From positions 5,749,152 to 5,813,151 of the forward strand of contig CM072919.1 in the NCBI GenBank assembly GCA_037013685.1: a DNA stretch of 64,000 bases, read 5' to 3'. Positions within the stretch are counted from its first letter, which is position 1. Each line of letters opens with the position of its first letter. Below are positions 44,670 through 56,139 of the stretch, piece by piece. The position numbers and the translations under genes are program-made. The notes under the pieces were generated by a model, which saw only the letters and a list, made by a program, of their open reading frames with translations, was not told where the DNA came from and did not search any database. The stretch is from Acridotheres tristis. Taxonomy: Eukaryota; Chordata; Aves; Passeriformes; Sturnidae.

Positions 44670-47245
44670 GGCCCCGCAGCTCCCCCGACCCCGCCCCACC
44701 GATCGCGACATTCCCGGTGCCGATTGCGACATTTCCGTTCTCGATCGCGACATTCCCGGTCCCGCCGTGTCCCCAGCGCAGGAACAGCGGGGCCTAGTCT
44801 CGGCCCCGGAGCTGCCAGCACAGCCCGGGGAGCGCTGGGGGTGGGAGACGTGATCCTGATCCCATTGATCCCCGATCCCATTGATCCCCGATCCCATTGA
44901 TCCCTGATCCCATTGGGTCCTGATCCCATTTATTCCTGATCCCATTGATCCCTGATCCGATTGATCCCTGATCCTATTTATTCCTGATTCCATTGATCCC
45001 TGTTCCCGTTAGTCCTGATCCCATTGGGTCCTGATCCCACAGTGATTCCTGATCCCATCCCGTGTTCCAGTCCCATCATGTCCCGTCCTACCATGTGCAC
45101 TGATCCCACAGGGTCCGATCCCACTGCACCTCCTGATCCCACGGTGTGTCCCGATCCCACTGTGTGTCCCGATCCTGATCCTGATCCCACTGTGTGTCCC
45201 GATCCTGATCCCACTGCGTGTCCCGATTCCACTGTGTGTTCCAGTCCCGATCCCGACCCCACCGCGTGTCCCGATCCCTCCTTGTCCCGATCCCATTTTA
45301 TGTCCCAATCCCGCCGTGTCCCGATGCCGATCCCCCTGTGTGTCCCAGACCTGATCCCGATCCCATTGTGTGTGTCCCGGTCCCGATCCCGACTCCACCA
45401 CTCCCCAACCCCTCTGTGCTGCCATCTCATGTCGCACTCCCGCGATGTCCCCACCCCAAATGCCTGGATGTCATTTTTAGGGATTTTTATGGGGTCTTCC
45501 CCGTTGTTGTGGTGTCACCGGGATTAAACTACGGTAGCTTTGGTGGCTTTGGTGTCCCCTCGTTGGTGGCTGTGTTTGAGATTGTGTCATCAAACCCTAA
45601 ATGTGGGGAAAAAAACCCAGAAAAGGTCCGGAAAAGAAACCCAAAAAAGGCCTGGGAAAAATCCCCCAAAATTCCCCATTTCCGGGCCAAGGGGACAAAC
45701 AAGGAGCTGGAAGGGAAAAGCCTTGTGTTCCTCACCTTGGGGTGTCCCCATTCCCAGTGTGACATGGGACACATCCCTGTGTCCCCAAGGATTCAGCAGG
45801 AGGGATTTGGGATCCTGGGATCCATCCCAATCCATGGAATTCCCCCAAGCCATGGCAGATGTGGGGTCCTGTTGGTGGCTTTGCCACCCTCAGGGTGGTG
45901 ACATCTCTTGGGGACATCCCCGTGCCACCTCCCCCCTCACCCTGTGCCACCTCCCCCGGCCCTGCCGGGCTCGGGAAGCGCCTGGAGCTCCGAGATTATC
46001 CATGGAGGAATTCCAGGAAATCCTCTGGCAGTGCCGGAGACCTTCAGGGACGGTGAGAATTTGTCACTTTGTCACTTCGTCACATTTGTCACCGCGATCC
46101 CATCCTGGCTCTGGGCAGGAAGGGGTGGAGGGGGAGGGGACACGGTGGTATCGCCATGCTCGGAGGGGTGGCAGGAGGTGAGGGTGCCACTATCCCGATT
46201 TGTGGACACTTGAGGTGGCGCAGGGGACAGGGGAGGGGACAAGGGACACTTTGGGACACTTCGGGACACTCGGTGGCGCCGAGCAGAGCCTGGCGTGAGG
46301 ACAGGGGTGGCGAGGCAGGAAAAGGATTTTCCACAGGAAAGGCAGCTATAAATCCTGGGAATAAATTCTGCGAATAAATCCTGGGGATAAATCCTGGGAA
46401 TAAATTCTGGGAAGAAATCCTGGGGATAAATCCCGGGAATAAACCCTGGGAATGAATCCTGGGAATAAATCCTTGGAAAAAATCCTGGTACTAAATCCTG
46501 GGAAAAAATCCCTGCCCTGCTCTGGACAGCGCAGTCCCTCGTCCTTTGGGGACAAGGCCATCCCTGTCCCTCATCCTCTGGGGACAAGGACATCCCTCAG
46601 ACATTTCCCACCCCTCTGTACCAATCCAGGATGGAATTTCTACTCCCCAATCCCATTTTTCCATGGATTTCCACACACACCAGCAGCGAATTGTCCCCAA
46701 ATTCGGGACTTTGGGACAGGGACATCCCTGTCCCTTGGGGACAAGGCCATCCCTCAGACATTTCCCACCCCTCTGTGCCGATCCAGGACGGAATTCCCTC
46801 TCCCCAGTCCCATTTTTCCATGGATTTCCACGCACACCACCAGCGAGTTGTCCCCAAATTCGGGGCAGGCTGTTGTCCCGCTCCAGCCAGGGGGGGTTTA
46901 CATCCTTTGGGGACACGCGGGGCCGGGTTGGGGACATGGGGACAAGGGGACAATGTGCCATCCGTGCTGGGGGCAGCACCTCCTGGGCGGCTCCTGCTAT
47001 TCCAGGGATATTTTTACGGCGTTATCCCCTGTGGGAAAATGGGATTGGGGTCACTGGCAGGTCCGGGAGCAGGGGACCGGCATGGTGGCACCGGTGTCAC
47101 CTGTGTCACTCATGTCACCAATGTCACCTGTGTGTCACCAGTGTCACCGGTGTCACCCGTGTCCCCTGTGTCACCTGTGTGTCACCCGCGTGTCACCCCT
47201 GTCACCTGTGTGTCACCTCTGTGTCACCTGTGTCACCCGTGTCAC
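44670..47245. other. Spacer between second tetherin-like gene and PLVAP
   Basis: No conserved exon. It contains CCCATTGATCCCTGATC units (44860-45020), CCCACTGTGTGTCCCGATCC units (45100-45420), a cluster of AATAAA/GATAAA hexamers (46355-46470) and a roughly 160-bp tandem duplication (about 46575-46885, containing CATTTCCCACCCCTCTGT). The two genes on either side are convergent. Confidence 0.6.
46355..46510 (+). repeat. CCTGGGAATAAAT repeat (tandem AATAAA)
   Basis: A 13-17 bp degenerate repeat places AATAAA at about 46360, 46373, 46399, 46438 and 46463, with GATAAA variants between them. It could act as a multiple poly(A) signal for the plus-strand gene upstream. Confidence 0.75.
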
Positions 47246-50200
47246 TCACCTGGGGCTCTTCAGGTACTGCTCCATCACCTGCAGCATCCGCTGGACGTCT
47301 TCCAGGTTCTTCCTTCCTGGTGGGGTTGGGATTGGGATCCATGGGATTGGGATCGATGGGATTGGGATGGGATTGGGGTTGGGATCCATGGGATTGGGAT
47401 TGGATTGGGATCAATGGGATCAATGGGATCAGTGGGATCAGTGGGATTGGGATGGGATTGGATTGATGGGACTGGGATCAATGGGATTGTAATGGGATTG
47501 GGATCATGTGTTCCATGGGATTGGGGTTGGGATCAATGAAATGGGATCCATGGGATTCATGGGATTTGGGATGGGATCCATGGGATCAATAGGATGGGAT
47601 AGGATCCATGGGATTGGGATGGGATTTATGGGATGGGATTTGGGATTTGGGATGGGGATGGATGGGATCCATGGGATCCATAGGATCAGTGGGTTGGCAT
47701 TGGGGTTGGGATAGGATCCATAAGATTGTGGTTGGGATTGGCATCAATGGGATTGGGATGGAATTGGGATGGGATCCATGGTTGGGATTGAGACAGACCA
47801 ATGGGATTGGAATGGGATTTATGGGCTTTATTAGATGGGATGGGATGGGATGGGATGGGATGGGATCCATAGGATGGGATCCATGGGATGGGATTTATGG
47901 GATTTATGGGATGACACAGTGTTCCCCGGGTGTCCCCAGTCTCTGCAGGACTCACCCATGGTGCCCAGCGTGGCCGGGTTCCCCAGGAATTCCATGTAGG
48001 GGCTGGAGCCGGGGAATGAGCCAGAGCGGCCGGGGCTGAGTGGGACCCGCGAGCCCGGCAGCTCCAGGTGCGGCATCTGGGGGACAGGGGGGGCACTGGT
48101 CAGTGGGAAATTCTCCGCACAAACCAAATCCAGGAGTCAGGAAGGAAAATCCCAGTGCAGAGGTGCCCGTGTTCATGTCCCCCGTGTCCCATGTCCCCAT
48201 GTCCCCACCTTGGCCATGCACACCACGAGCTGCCCCCTCAGTGACTTTCCCTTCACCACCACTGCCCATGTCCCCATGTTCCCAACGAAGTCCCCATGTC
48301 CCCAATGCCCCAATTCTCCATGTCCTCATGTCCCCAATGCCCCATGTCCCTAAGATGTCCCCATGTCCCAATTACCCGTGTCCCCATGTCCCCAGTGCCC
48401 CAATGTCCAATGTCCCCAATTCCTCCTGTCCCCATGTCCCCATGTCTGCAAGTCCCCATGTCCCCAAGGATGTCCCCATGTCCTCACCTTGGCCATGCAT
48501 GCCACCAGCTGCCCCCTCAGCATCTCCGCCTGCGCCACCGCTGCTCTCCTCTTCTCCTCCAGCTCCTTCCCCGCCTTGTCTCTCTCCCCCTCCAGCCTTT
48601 TCCTGTCCTCCAGCCCGTCCTTCTCCCTCTTCTCCAGCCCCTGGATCCTCCTCTCCAGCTCCTGCATTTCCCGAGAACAGTTCAGGTGACAACGCTCCAC
48701 GCTCAGCTCGCAGCTCCTCCTCGGGATAAACTGGGAATCCCGCTCCTGCTGCTGGCGGAACAAACCCTCCACGCTAGCCCGGATCTGCCTCAGCTCGTTC
48801 TCAGCTTCTCCACACCGATATTGCTTCACCAGCTCCAAAATCCTCGGGAATTTCTCACTTATGTCACTTTGCAGGGAGCTGCATTTGTGTTTCTGCACCT
48901 CCAGCTCCACCCTGCTCAGGTCAGCCTCAGTCCTGGCGCTCTTCAGGTCCTGCTGGCACTTGTCCCTCTCCTGGGTGGCTTTGATCAGCTCGGCTCGGCT
49001 CTGCTGGTTCCTTTCCTCCAGGGTTTTTATGGATGACCTGGCCTGGTCCAGCTGTCGCTGCAGCTCCAGCTTGTCGGCTTGGGAGGAGTTGGGGACAGGG
49101 TTTGGGTCAGGGGAGGGGGGATTTGGGATCCCCGGGTGTCACACCATGGTTTGGGGTGATGCCTCTGCGTGGTACGGGTCACTTGGGGGTGCTGGGGGCG
49201 CCCAGGAAGGTGGGAAGGGAGAATTGGGAGGCTCCAAAGGGTGGGGAGAGGGGTCTGGGGGTCTTCAGGGGGTGCTGGGGGTCCCCTGGAAGATGTGAAG
49301 GGGGTGCTGGAGTTCTCCAAGAGGGTAGGTAGAGGGGCTTGGGGATCCTCAAGGGGTGCTGGAGGTGCCCAGGTGGGTGGGAAGGGAGAGTTTGGGGACT
49401 CCAAAGGGTGGGAAAGGGGGGCTGGGGTTCTTGAGGGGGTGTTGGGGGCGCCCAGGATGGTGGGAAGGGGGTTCTGGGCATCCTCAGGGTGTGCTGGGGG
49501 TCCCAAAGGGGATGGGAAGGGGATTCTGGGATCCTCATTGGGTTCTGAGGGTTCCCAGAAGGGTGGGGAGGGGATGTTGAGGGTCCCCAGAGGGGTGGGA
49601 AGGAGATTCTGGGGGTCCCAGGATGGTGGGGGGGGGGTTCCCCAGGATTTTTTTTTGGGGGTGCGGGGGGGTCTCTTACCATTGCAGGTGCTGTTGATGA
49701 GGGCCGTGAGCATGTGGCACTGGGTCAGCTTCACCTGCTGGTACACGAGCTCGTGCAGCTGGGCGGGAGGAAGAGGAGGAGGAGGAGAGGGGTCAGAACA
49801 CCCCGAAAACAAACAAAACAACAGCCCAAAAACACCCCCGGCACCATCCCGGTCCCCACAGGCGACAGAGGGAGCCCGGGGGGTGAGGAAGAGGAGGAGG
49901 AGGAGGAGGAGGAGAGGGCTCAGGACACCCCAAAACCTCCCCCCGGCACCACTTCAGGGACTCTGGGAGAGCCCCGGGGATGAGGAAGAGGAGGAAGAGG
50001 ACAAGAAGGGTCAGGACATCCCAAAAACACCTCGAGCACGAGACGCCGGGAGTTGGAGAGGAGGAGGAGGAGGAGGAAGAAGAGGAGAGGGGTCAGAGCA
50101 CCCCAAAACCTCCCCCTGGCACCTCTTCAGGGGCTCTGGGAGAGGCCCGGGGATGAGGAAGTGGAAGAGGAGGAAGAGGAAGGAGAGAAGAGTCAGAGAA

Positions 50201-50959
50201 TCCCGAAGGGACCCCCCGGGGTCACCCCGTGGGAGCTGGGAGAGCTCTGAGGGAACGGGAGGAGGAGGAAGAGGAGGAGAGGGGTCAGAACACCCCAAAA
50301 ACAGCTCGAGCACGAGGCGCCGGGAGTTGGAGAGAAGGAGGAGGAAGAGGGGTCAGAGCACTCCAAAAAGACCCCCTGGCATCCCCTGGTGAGCTTTGGG
50401 AGAGCTCTGGGTGCACAGGAGGAAGAGGATGAGGAAGAAATCCCCGAGATTACCAAACCCCCTCTGGTCCTTGCGGCGCTTCCCTCGTCACCACCCCCAG
50501 AGGGGACGAGGAAGCGACACCCGCGTCACCCTCCGGCTGTGCCAGCCCTTCCCCTGGCATTCCCCAAATCCCGGGATTCACCTGCGGCCCGCCGTTGGAA
50601 TTCTGGCTGCTGTTACACTTCTCCAGCTCCCTCTGCACCTTCAGCGCCATCCCCTGCAGCTTGTCCTTGTCCTTGAGGGTGGCATTGAGGGCACGGCTCA
50701 GGTTGGCATTGGTGGCACTCAAGGCCACCATCCTGCCGTAGTGGCTCTGCACCTGCTCCTCCAGCAGCCTCAGGTGAGTGTCGGTGCCCGCCTGGACGTT
50801 GCCGTACACCATGAACAGCACGAGCCCCAGGATGATCAGGAATTGGATCAGCGAGGTGAAAAGGAAAATATATTTAACATAAAAACCACAGTCGCGCTTT
50901 GGCATCGCCTCCTTGTGCTCCAAACCGAATTTCGCCATGGCGAAACTGCTCTTCTCCAT
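47246..50959 (-). CDS. PLVAP: PLVAP (PV-1), endothelial diaphragm protein, 5 exons
   Basis: Type II glycoprotein that forms the radial fibrils of fenestral and caveolar stomatal diaphragms in endothelium. Exons in transcript order: 50959-50582, 49758-49680, 49077-48488, 48076-47956, 47316-47246; 1239 nt, 412 residues (human about 440). The transmembrane segment includes QFLIILGLVLFMVYGNV, identical to the mammalian protein over this span. It is preceded by a roughly 30-residue cytosolic tail and followed by a long cysteine-containing coiled coil with several sequons (NLS, NAT, NSS, NST, NCS). A Pro-rich tail (LPGSRVPLSPGRSGS) leads to the end NLEDVQRMLQVMEQYLKSPR. The start at 50959 is favoured because it has a purine at -3 (GAGGATGG); a second in-frame ATG lies seven codons in. 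Introns 1, 2 and 4 are minisatellites. Confidence 0.94.
47320..47920 (-). repeat. GGGATTGGGATCCATGGGA minisatellite, PLVAP intron 4
   Basis: Degenerate 5-20 bp GGGAT-based units fill the intron, including a short pure TGGGA run near 47835-47870. Confidence 0.85.
48209..48480 (-). repeat. PLVAP intron 3: copy of exon 3 end plus ATGTCCCC repeat
   Basis: On the minus strand, CTGAGGGGGCAGCT, TGCATGGCCAAG and a following GTGGGGACATGG appear at 48241-48200. They copy the true exon 3 end (CTGAGGGGGCAGCT, TGCATGGCCAAG|GTGAGGACATGG, at 48521-48477), 279 bases further along the transcript and with an intact GT. The rest of the intron is ATGTCCCC units. Confidence 0.85.
49190..49650 (-). repeat. Minisatellite, PLVAP intron 2
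   Basis: Degenerate units of about 60-65 bp with plus-strand cores GGTGGGAAGGGG, ATTCTGGG and GGTGCTGGGGG; about seven copies. Confidence 0.8.
49765..50450 (-). repeat. GGA-rich minisatellite, PLVAP intron 1
   Basis: About seven 75-115 bp units, each with a plus-strand (GGA/GGAA)n run followed by GGTCAGAGCACCCCAAAA. The unit's GGGAGCTGGGAGAG-like part is variable. Confidence 0.8.
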
Positions 50960-51114
50960 CCTCGCCCCGCTTCTGGTCGCCCCACCCCGGCGGGACCTCG
51001 TTTTTTAGGGGGGTTGTGGTGGGGTGGAGCCGCTCCCGGCGCGGTGTTTATATCCCAGGATTTAATATTTCCTCCTGCCGGGCTCCTTCCTGCCGTGCCG
51101 GATGCTCCCGGGGA

Positions 51115-51725
51115 CCCGCCGGGTTATCCGGGCACAGCTTCTGCTGCCGCTGGGATTGTTTCTGGAGTGGAGGGGGGGGGAGCAAATAGAAAAGGGGATT
51201 TTATTCCTTCCATCCCATTTCGGCGCCCCTGGGATTGTCTGGAATTGTCTGTAATTCTGTCCTGCCCCGAAATTCGCAGCCCCGGCGTGGGAATTCCATC
51301 CCGCCGGGTTATCAGGACACCAGGGTCGTTGTTCCTGGAGTGGAGAGGGAGGAAAAAAATTGGGATTTCATCCCTCCATCCCATTTCGGCGCCCCTGGAA
51401 TTGTCTGGAATTGTGTCCTGCCCCAAAATTCCCACCCCTGGCACGGGAATTCCAGGGAATTCCATCCCGCCGGGTTATCAGGGCGCTGGCGCTGGAATTG
51501 TTCCCGGAGCGAAGGGGGAAAAAGAAGTGGGATTCCATTCCTTCATCCCATTTTGGTGCCCAGCGCATCCCTGGAATTTTCTGGAATTTCTTCCCGCCCC
51601 AAAATCGTGGAATTCGATTCCCCCCATTCAATTTCGGTGCCCGGAGCGCTCTTCTGGAATTGCCCCCCCACCCCAAAAATTCTCAACCCCGGCAAGGGAA
51701 TTCCAGGGAATTCGATCCCTCCGGG
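51115..51725. repeat. 170-180 bp tandem repeats upstream of PLVAP
   Basis: Three to four diverged units containing ATCCCGCCGGGTTATCAGG, TCATCCCATTTCGG and CCCTGGAATTGTCTGGAATT. They begin about 160 bases upstream of the PLVAP start codon, so they may overlap its promoter region. Confidence 0.8.
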
Positions 51726-52053
51726 AATCCCTGAGGGGTGACACACGGGGATGGGGACAGCTCGGGTGGAACCGTGGGAATTGAGGACAGGGATGGGGGA
51801 CAGGGATGGGGACAGAGAGGACAAGGACAGGGGACAGCTCTGCCGTGGCTTCCCAGCATCCCTGGGCCCACTTTGAAGCGGTTTCCAGGAAAGTTGGATT
51901 TTCCTGCGGCCGCATCCTGTGCAAAGGGTAGCGACACATCCGGGCCACCCCCCGGTCCCCTCGAGGGATCCCCCCTGACCCCGCCAGGAGGGGACAGAGG
52001 TGACATCCCGGTGTCCCAAACCCCTCTGAGCCCGCTCGGAGGGGACAGAGGTG

Positions 52054-52605
52054 TGAAAAACGAGGTTCATTTTCCTGGTAAAATTAAAAAAGTTTGATAA
52101 GAGACAATAAGAGACAAATAATAAAAGCAAAAGGTTATGGGGCCTTCAGCCAAGAGCACCCCTGCTGTTTTGGAGACACCCCTTAAATTAAATAAAATAT
52201 CCCCGTTGCAAATTTGTAGATTTATTTTACATTTTCAAACTTTTCTACAAATTGTTTTCCATATTCCAGTAACCATTTTGCATGGCTACTCCTCGAGTCC
52301 GCCTTTTCAGAGCATGCGTGTTTCTTGGCTGTTGTTTTAATTTATTTTTTAAATCAGTCTTAATTTGGGCTGTGGTCTTTAATTTCTGCAGGCCGTGGGT
52401 GCTGGTAGCTGGTGTATCAGTAGCAGATTTCTTAATGGGTGTTATCTAATTAAACAGGCGATTTATTTATTACAAAAACACTATCCGTCCATGGTTACTC
52501 CTAGAGAAAACTTTATCTTAAAAAAAACATTTCATTCAACACCACACATAAAGTATCCACCGTAATATTTGTGAAAAGCCGATACTGTAATATGGATTTA
52601 TAACA
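52054..52605 (-). mobile_element. Solo LTR of an endogenous retrovirus
   Basis: An AT-rich 552-bp block in GC-rich DNA, starting TG and ending CA (52054-52605), flanked by the direct repeat GAGGTG (52048-52053 and 52606-52611). A 6-bp target duplication with TG...CA ends is the retroviral integration signature. Read on the minus strand it starts TGTTATAAATCC, has AATAAA-type signals in the middle and ends CTCGTTTTTCA, so the element is probably antisense to the window. No internal retroviral genes are present, consistent with recombination between two LTRs. Family not assigned. Confidence 0.82.
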
Positions 52606-52611
52606 GAGGTG

Positions 52612-53480
52612 ACATCCCGGTATCCCGGGTGGCATTTCCAGTGGAACGCAACTCCCTGGGATGGGGGGGGACCCCAAACCCCAAATCCGGGTGAGCTCAG
52701 AGCAGCCCTGGGAAGGTTTGAGTTGGGAACTGGGAACAGAAATCCCTAACTGGGAACAGAATTCCCGAACTGGGAACAGCGTTCCCATGGAGTGGGGATG
52801 GGTTAATTATGGCGGGGGGTTAATTGGGGGGTTAATTTAGGAATGGGACAGGGGGGGATCTGTGCGGATGCCGGGAGGCTGCGAGCAGGGATGGAATCCG
52901 GGATGGAGCATCCTGGCGGCAACACGGGGACAGGGATGGGAGTGTCCCCTCAGGGGGGGGTGGCAGTGTCCCCTCGGGGGGGGGGGGGGGGGGTGGTGTC
53001 AGGGGTGGCAGTGTCCCCTCGGGGGGGCCGCGGGTGACTCACTGTTATTTGCAGCTCAGGAAAAGGAAGCGGCAGTAGCTGAGAATGGCTCCAGCAGCGA
53101 CACCGGCCGGGCCATTGCAGACACTTCCCGGTCCCCAAGGGACTTGGAGCAGCCAGGGCAGGAAACAGCAACCGGGCAGGGGTCAGGCCCCCTACCCAGG
53201 CCCAAACCGGGCCTCTCAGAGTCCCCCCGGGGCCCCCCGGGCATCCTGCGGGGCTGGGAGATCACGACATCCCCAGGGGATGGGGAGAGGGTGACAGTGG
53301 CGATGCCAGGAGTGAGGTCCCACAGCTCGGCCCCCCTCTATGGGATGGGGACAAGAACTTCTGGACAAATTTAGTAACATCACTTTGATATGAGAAATAC
53401 AGGCCATGCCCATCCTTCTAGCCCAGGTGAAAACAGGAAGGAGAACTACAGGAGAAGCAGAGTACCTTATTTGATCTCTG
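52612..53480. other. Spacer with an unassigned open reading frame
   Basis: An uninterrupted plus-strand frame runs 52862-53374 but its 5' half is low-complexity G-rich repeat. An acceptor-like TTATTTGCAG ends at 53054 and the frame after it is of normal complexity. I do not recognise a protein. It could be a fragment of an exon or of a mobile element. Confidence 0.35.
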
Positions 53481-53484
53481 GACA

Positions 53485-53950
53485 CAAACTGAGGCCTTTT
53501 CCCAGTGAAACCATACTCACCCTTCCAGGGTTCCTGATATCAGCTACGAGGAGGGTTTTGGCACTCCAAGAGCAGCTGGGTCACAGCTGGATGCGGCTTG
53601 GGTCTGGGAGACACTGTGCTCCTTTTGGAATTATAGCATGCAAATGCCTGCTCCTGGCCCCAGGCCCATAGATAAAATCTGTGGGGTTTTCCCCTGTGCA
53701 ACATCATTCACCCCTCCCAGGTTCCTGAGATCTGCACAGAGAAGGCTTTTGGCACCTCAAAGGCAGTCAGGGTTACAGGTGGGGGCAGCTTGGGGCTGGG
53801 AGAAATCCTCATCCATTTGGAATTTTATCAGGCAGAAACCTGTCTGGGTGCACAGGTCTCTGGACACGACCAGTGGCCCTTTCCCCTGTGAAACAAAACT
53901 CACCCTGCCAGGCTCCTGAGACCAGTTAGGAGGAGGGGTTTGGCTCTCCA
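53485..53950 (+). repeat. Subtelomeric ~190-bp tandem repeat, about 2.5 copies
   Basis: Anchors CCCAGTGAAACCATACTCAC (53502), CCCCTGTGCAACATCATTCA (about 53690) and CCCCTGTGAAACAAAACTCA (53882) each precede CCAGGNTCCTGA and a TTTGGCNCTCCAAGAGCAG-like segment. Spacing is about 188 and 193 bases. Confidence 0.85.
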
Positions 53951-54148
53951 AGAGCAGTCGCAACGACAGATGCTCACACAGAAGGCCATGCAGAAGAGGA
54001 AACGAGCTCACCCGCAGCCCCCCAACCCGCGCCCCAACGCCCCAGACCCGGCACCGCCAGCTCGGGCAGTCCCATAAAGAATCCCCCGCCTCCGCACCGG
54101 CGGGACAGGCGGGGCCCGGGGCCGGCCGGTCCCGGGCGCCCCGAGGAA

Positions 54149-54300
54149 ACCGAGCGTGCCCGGAGGCGCGGCAGGACGGCAGCGCAGCGCCGCCTGGCGG
54201 CGGAGCAGGAGAGCAGCGCCGGGCCCCATGCCAGTATCCGTACCCGTGCGCCCCCTGCTGTCCGCGGCGATGCAGCGCCCGATGCCGAGTTCCACGCCCG
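54149..54300 (+). promoter_or_regulatory. CpG-rich module with two CTCF-like motifs, copy A
   Basis: Contains AGCGCCGCCTGGCGG (54186-54200) and GCGCCCCCTGCTGT (54248-54261). Both, read on the minus strand, match the CTCF core (CCGCCAGG..GGCGCT and AGCAGGGGGCGC). They are 62 bases apart in the same orientation. The module is repeated at 60404-60555 with the same spacing. Binding is inferred. Confidence 0.65.
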
Positions 54301-54409
54301 TCTTGCCGAGGGAGAGGGGCACCGCTGGCTGGGGCCTCCCCGCCGACACGGACAGAACCCGAAGCAGAAGCCCCGGTGCCATTGGCGGCCCCTCCCCAGC
54401 AAAATGGTT

Positions 54410-55050
54410 GAAAAAATCAGTGAGAAATGGGGGGAAAATCAGTGAGAATTGGGGAAAAAATCCATGAAAAATGGGGGGAAAATCCATGAAAAATGGGGGA
54501 AAAAATCAGAGAGAAATGGGGAAAAAAATCAGAGATAAATGGGGAAAAAAATCCATGTAAAACAGGCAAACAATCCATGGGAAATGGAGGAAACACAGCG
54601 AGCTGTTGTCGCTCGTGCTGTGGTGGCCGATGCTGGGGGAAAAAATCAGTGAAAAATGGGTAAAAATGGGTAAAAAACCTCATGAAATATGGGGGAAAAA
54701 TCAGTGAGTAATTGGGGAAAAAAATCCATGAAAAATCAGTGAGAAATGGGGGAAAATATCCATGAAAAACGGGGGGGGGGAGGAATTCGTGAGAAATAGG
54801 GAAAAAAATCCCTGACGAATGGTGGGAAAAATCAGTGAGAAATGGGGGAAAATCAGTGAGAAATGGGGGAAAAAAATCAGTGAGAAATGGGGGGGGGGGG
54901 GAAAATCCGGAAATATCCATGAAAATTGGGGGAAAAATCCATGAAAAATAGGGGAAAAAATCAGTGAGAAATGGGGAAAAAAATAAGTGAGAAATGGGGA
55001 AAAAATCAATGAGAAATTGGGAAAAATGGGGAAAAAAAGAGGCAAAGCGG
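54410..55050 (+). repeat. AAAAATCAGTGAGAAATGGGG minisatellite
   Basis: About 25 degenerate units of 20-27 bp alternating AAATCAGTGAGAAATGGGG and AAATCCATGAAAAATGGGGG. It separates the CpG module from the AT-rich island. Confidence 0.85.
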
Positions 55051-56132
55051 AACCCTGCATCCTCTGACTTACCCCCCAGCACGGGCAGGACCAGGAGCCC
55101 TCCAGGCTCAGACCCCTGGTGCTGAAGCCTCTGGGCTTTGGCTGATCAAACACCACAGCTCTTGGCAAAGTTGGCAGGAGTGTCGTGATTCTTCCTGTTC
55201 TGAAAGAGAGGAGGAAAATTCAGTCGACTGCAGAAGGATTCCAGCTCTCACACTTCTGGGGGGGGGTGGAGGGAGGGGGAAGTGATTTGCCTAATTTGCA
55301 CTGAAATCAGAGGTAAATGATTCTAATCTGTATCCTTGGAAATCTGCAATTAGATATTTCATCAACACTGGATTTAGTCTATTAAAAGCTGTACATTTTT
55401 CCCTCAACCATACTCTATGCATACTAGAGAAATAAATTTGCACGTTTTCTGGCTTTTCTGACATTTCCTGGCTTTTTAATCCTAGTCTTTGCCTTCTGAA
55501 AAGCATTAATTCAGTCAATTTTCACTCATGACAAATCCACCTGGTTTTTAAAATATGAGATTTTACATTCATAGCGACAGAATTTTCATTGACATTTAAA
55601 CTTGACTGAAAAATGTCCATGATTTCTACCGTGTTACCCTGAATGAGAACTCTATCTGTCAATTTAAATAACTTTCACTCTTTTCTTATTCGTCACACAG
55701 GTTTTATCCCTTCAGATACCTTTGCTTTCTATCTATATTGTACAGCAAACCTCCACAACTTTAACTTTTCCATCTTTTCTGAGACATGTTTTCTTGTATT
55801 TCAATTACCAGCGGCCTGGCGTTTCATTTGCTCTGGCTTTCTTTGTGACTTTTGTTACCTTATTTAGCCCACGAAAACACCCACAGGGAATATAACCACA
55901 GCAGCTTACCAGAGCTGCAAAATTGAGGCTACATTTCTTATGTGCAATATGCTCTTGCAGTACCTTCACGAGGGCATTCTGCATACAGCAGGAGAATATT
56001 TACTGATGTACTAGTGCAATAACGACCCACCTGCCTCTGCTCCTCTCCGGGGCACTTTCTGTCTGTAGGGATTGGAATTAACGACAGTCTCTCTGTGCTG
56101 CCTGATGTCAGAGCTGAGAAAGGTGTCGAGGA

Positions 56133-56139
56133 TATATAA
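56133..56139 (+). promoter_or_regulatory. IAPP: TATA box of IAPP-like gene
   Basis: TATATAA in GAGGATATATAAGAGTCG. A non-coding first exon would start near 56163 and could end at about 56278 (AAAAAA|GTAAAT). Amylin genes have a TATA promoter and an untranslated first exon, which fits. Confidence 0.6.

Noticed and set aside
52054..52605. Proviral genes around the LTR
   Set aside because: No gag, pol or env similarity on either side; flanks rejoin at the target duplication.
52862..53374. 170-residue plus-strand gene
   Set aside because: First half is G-rich repeat translation; the second half has normal composition but no recognisable family and no supported exon borders, so only described as an open frame.
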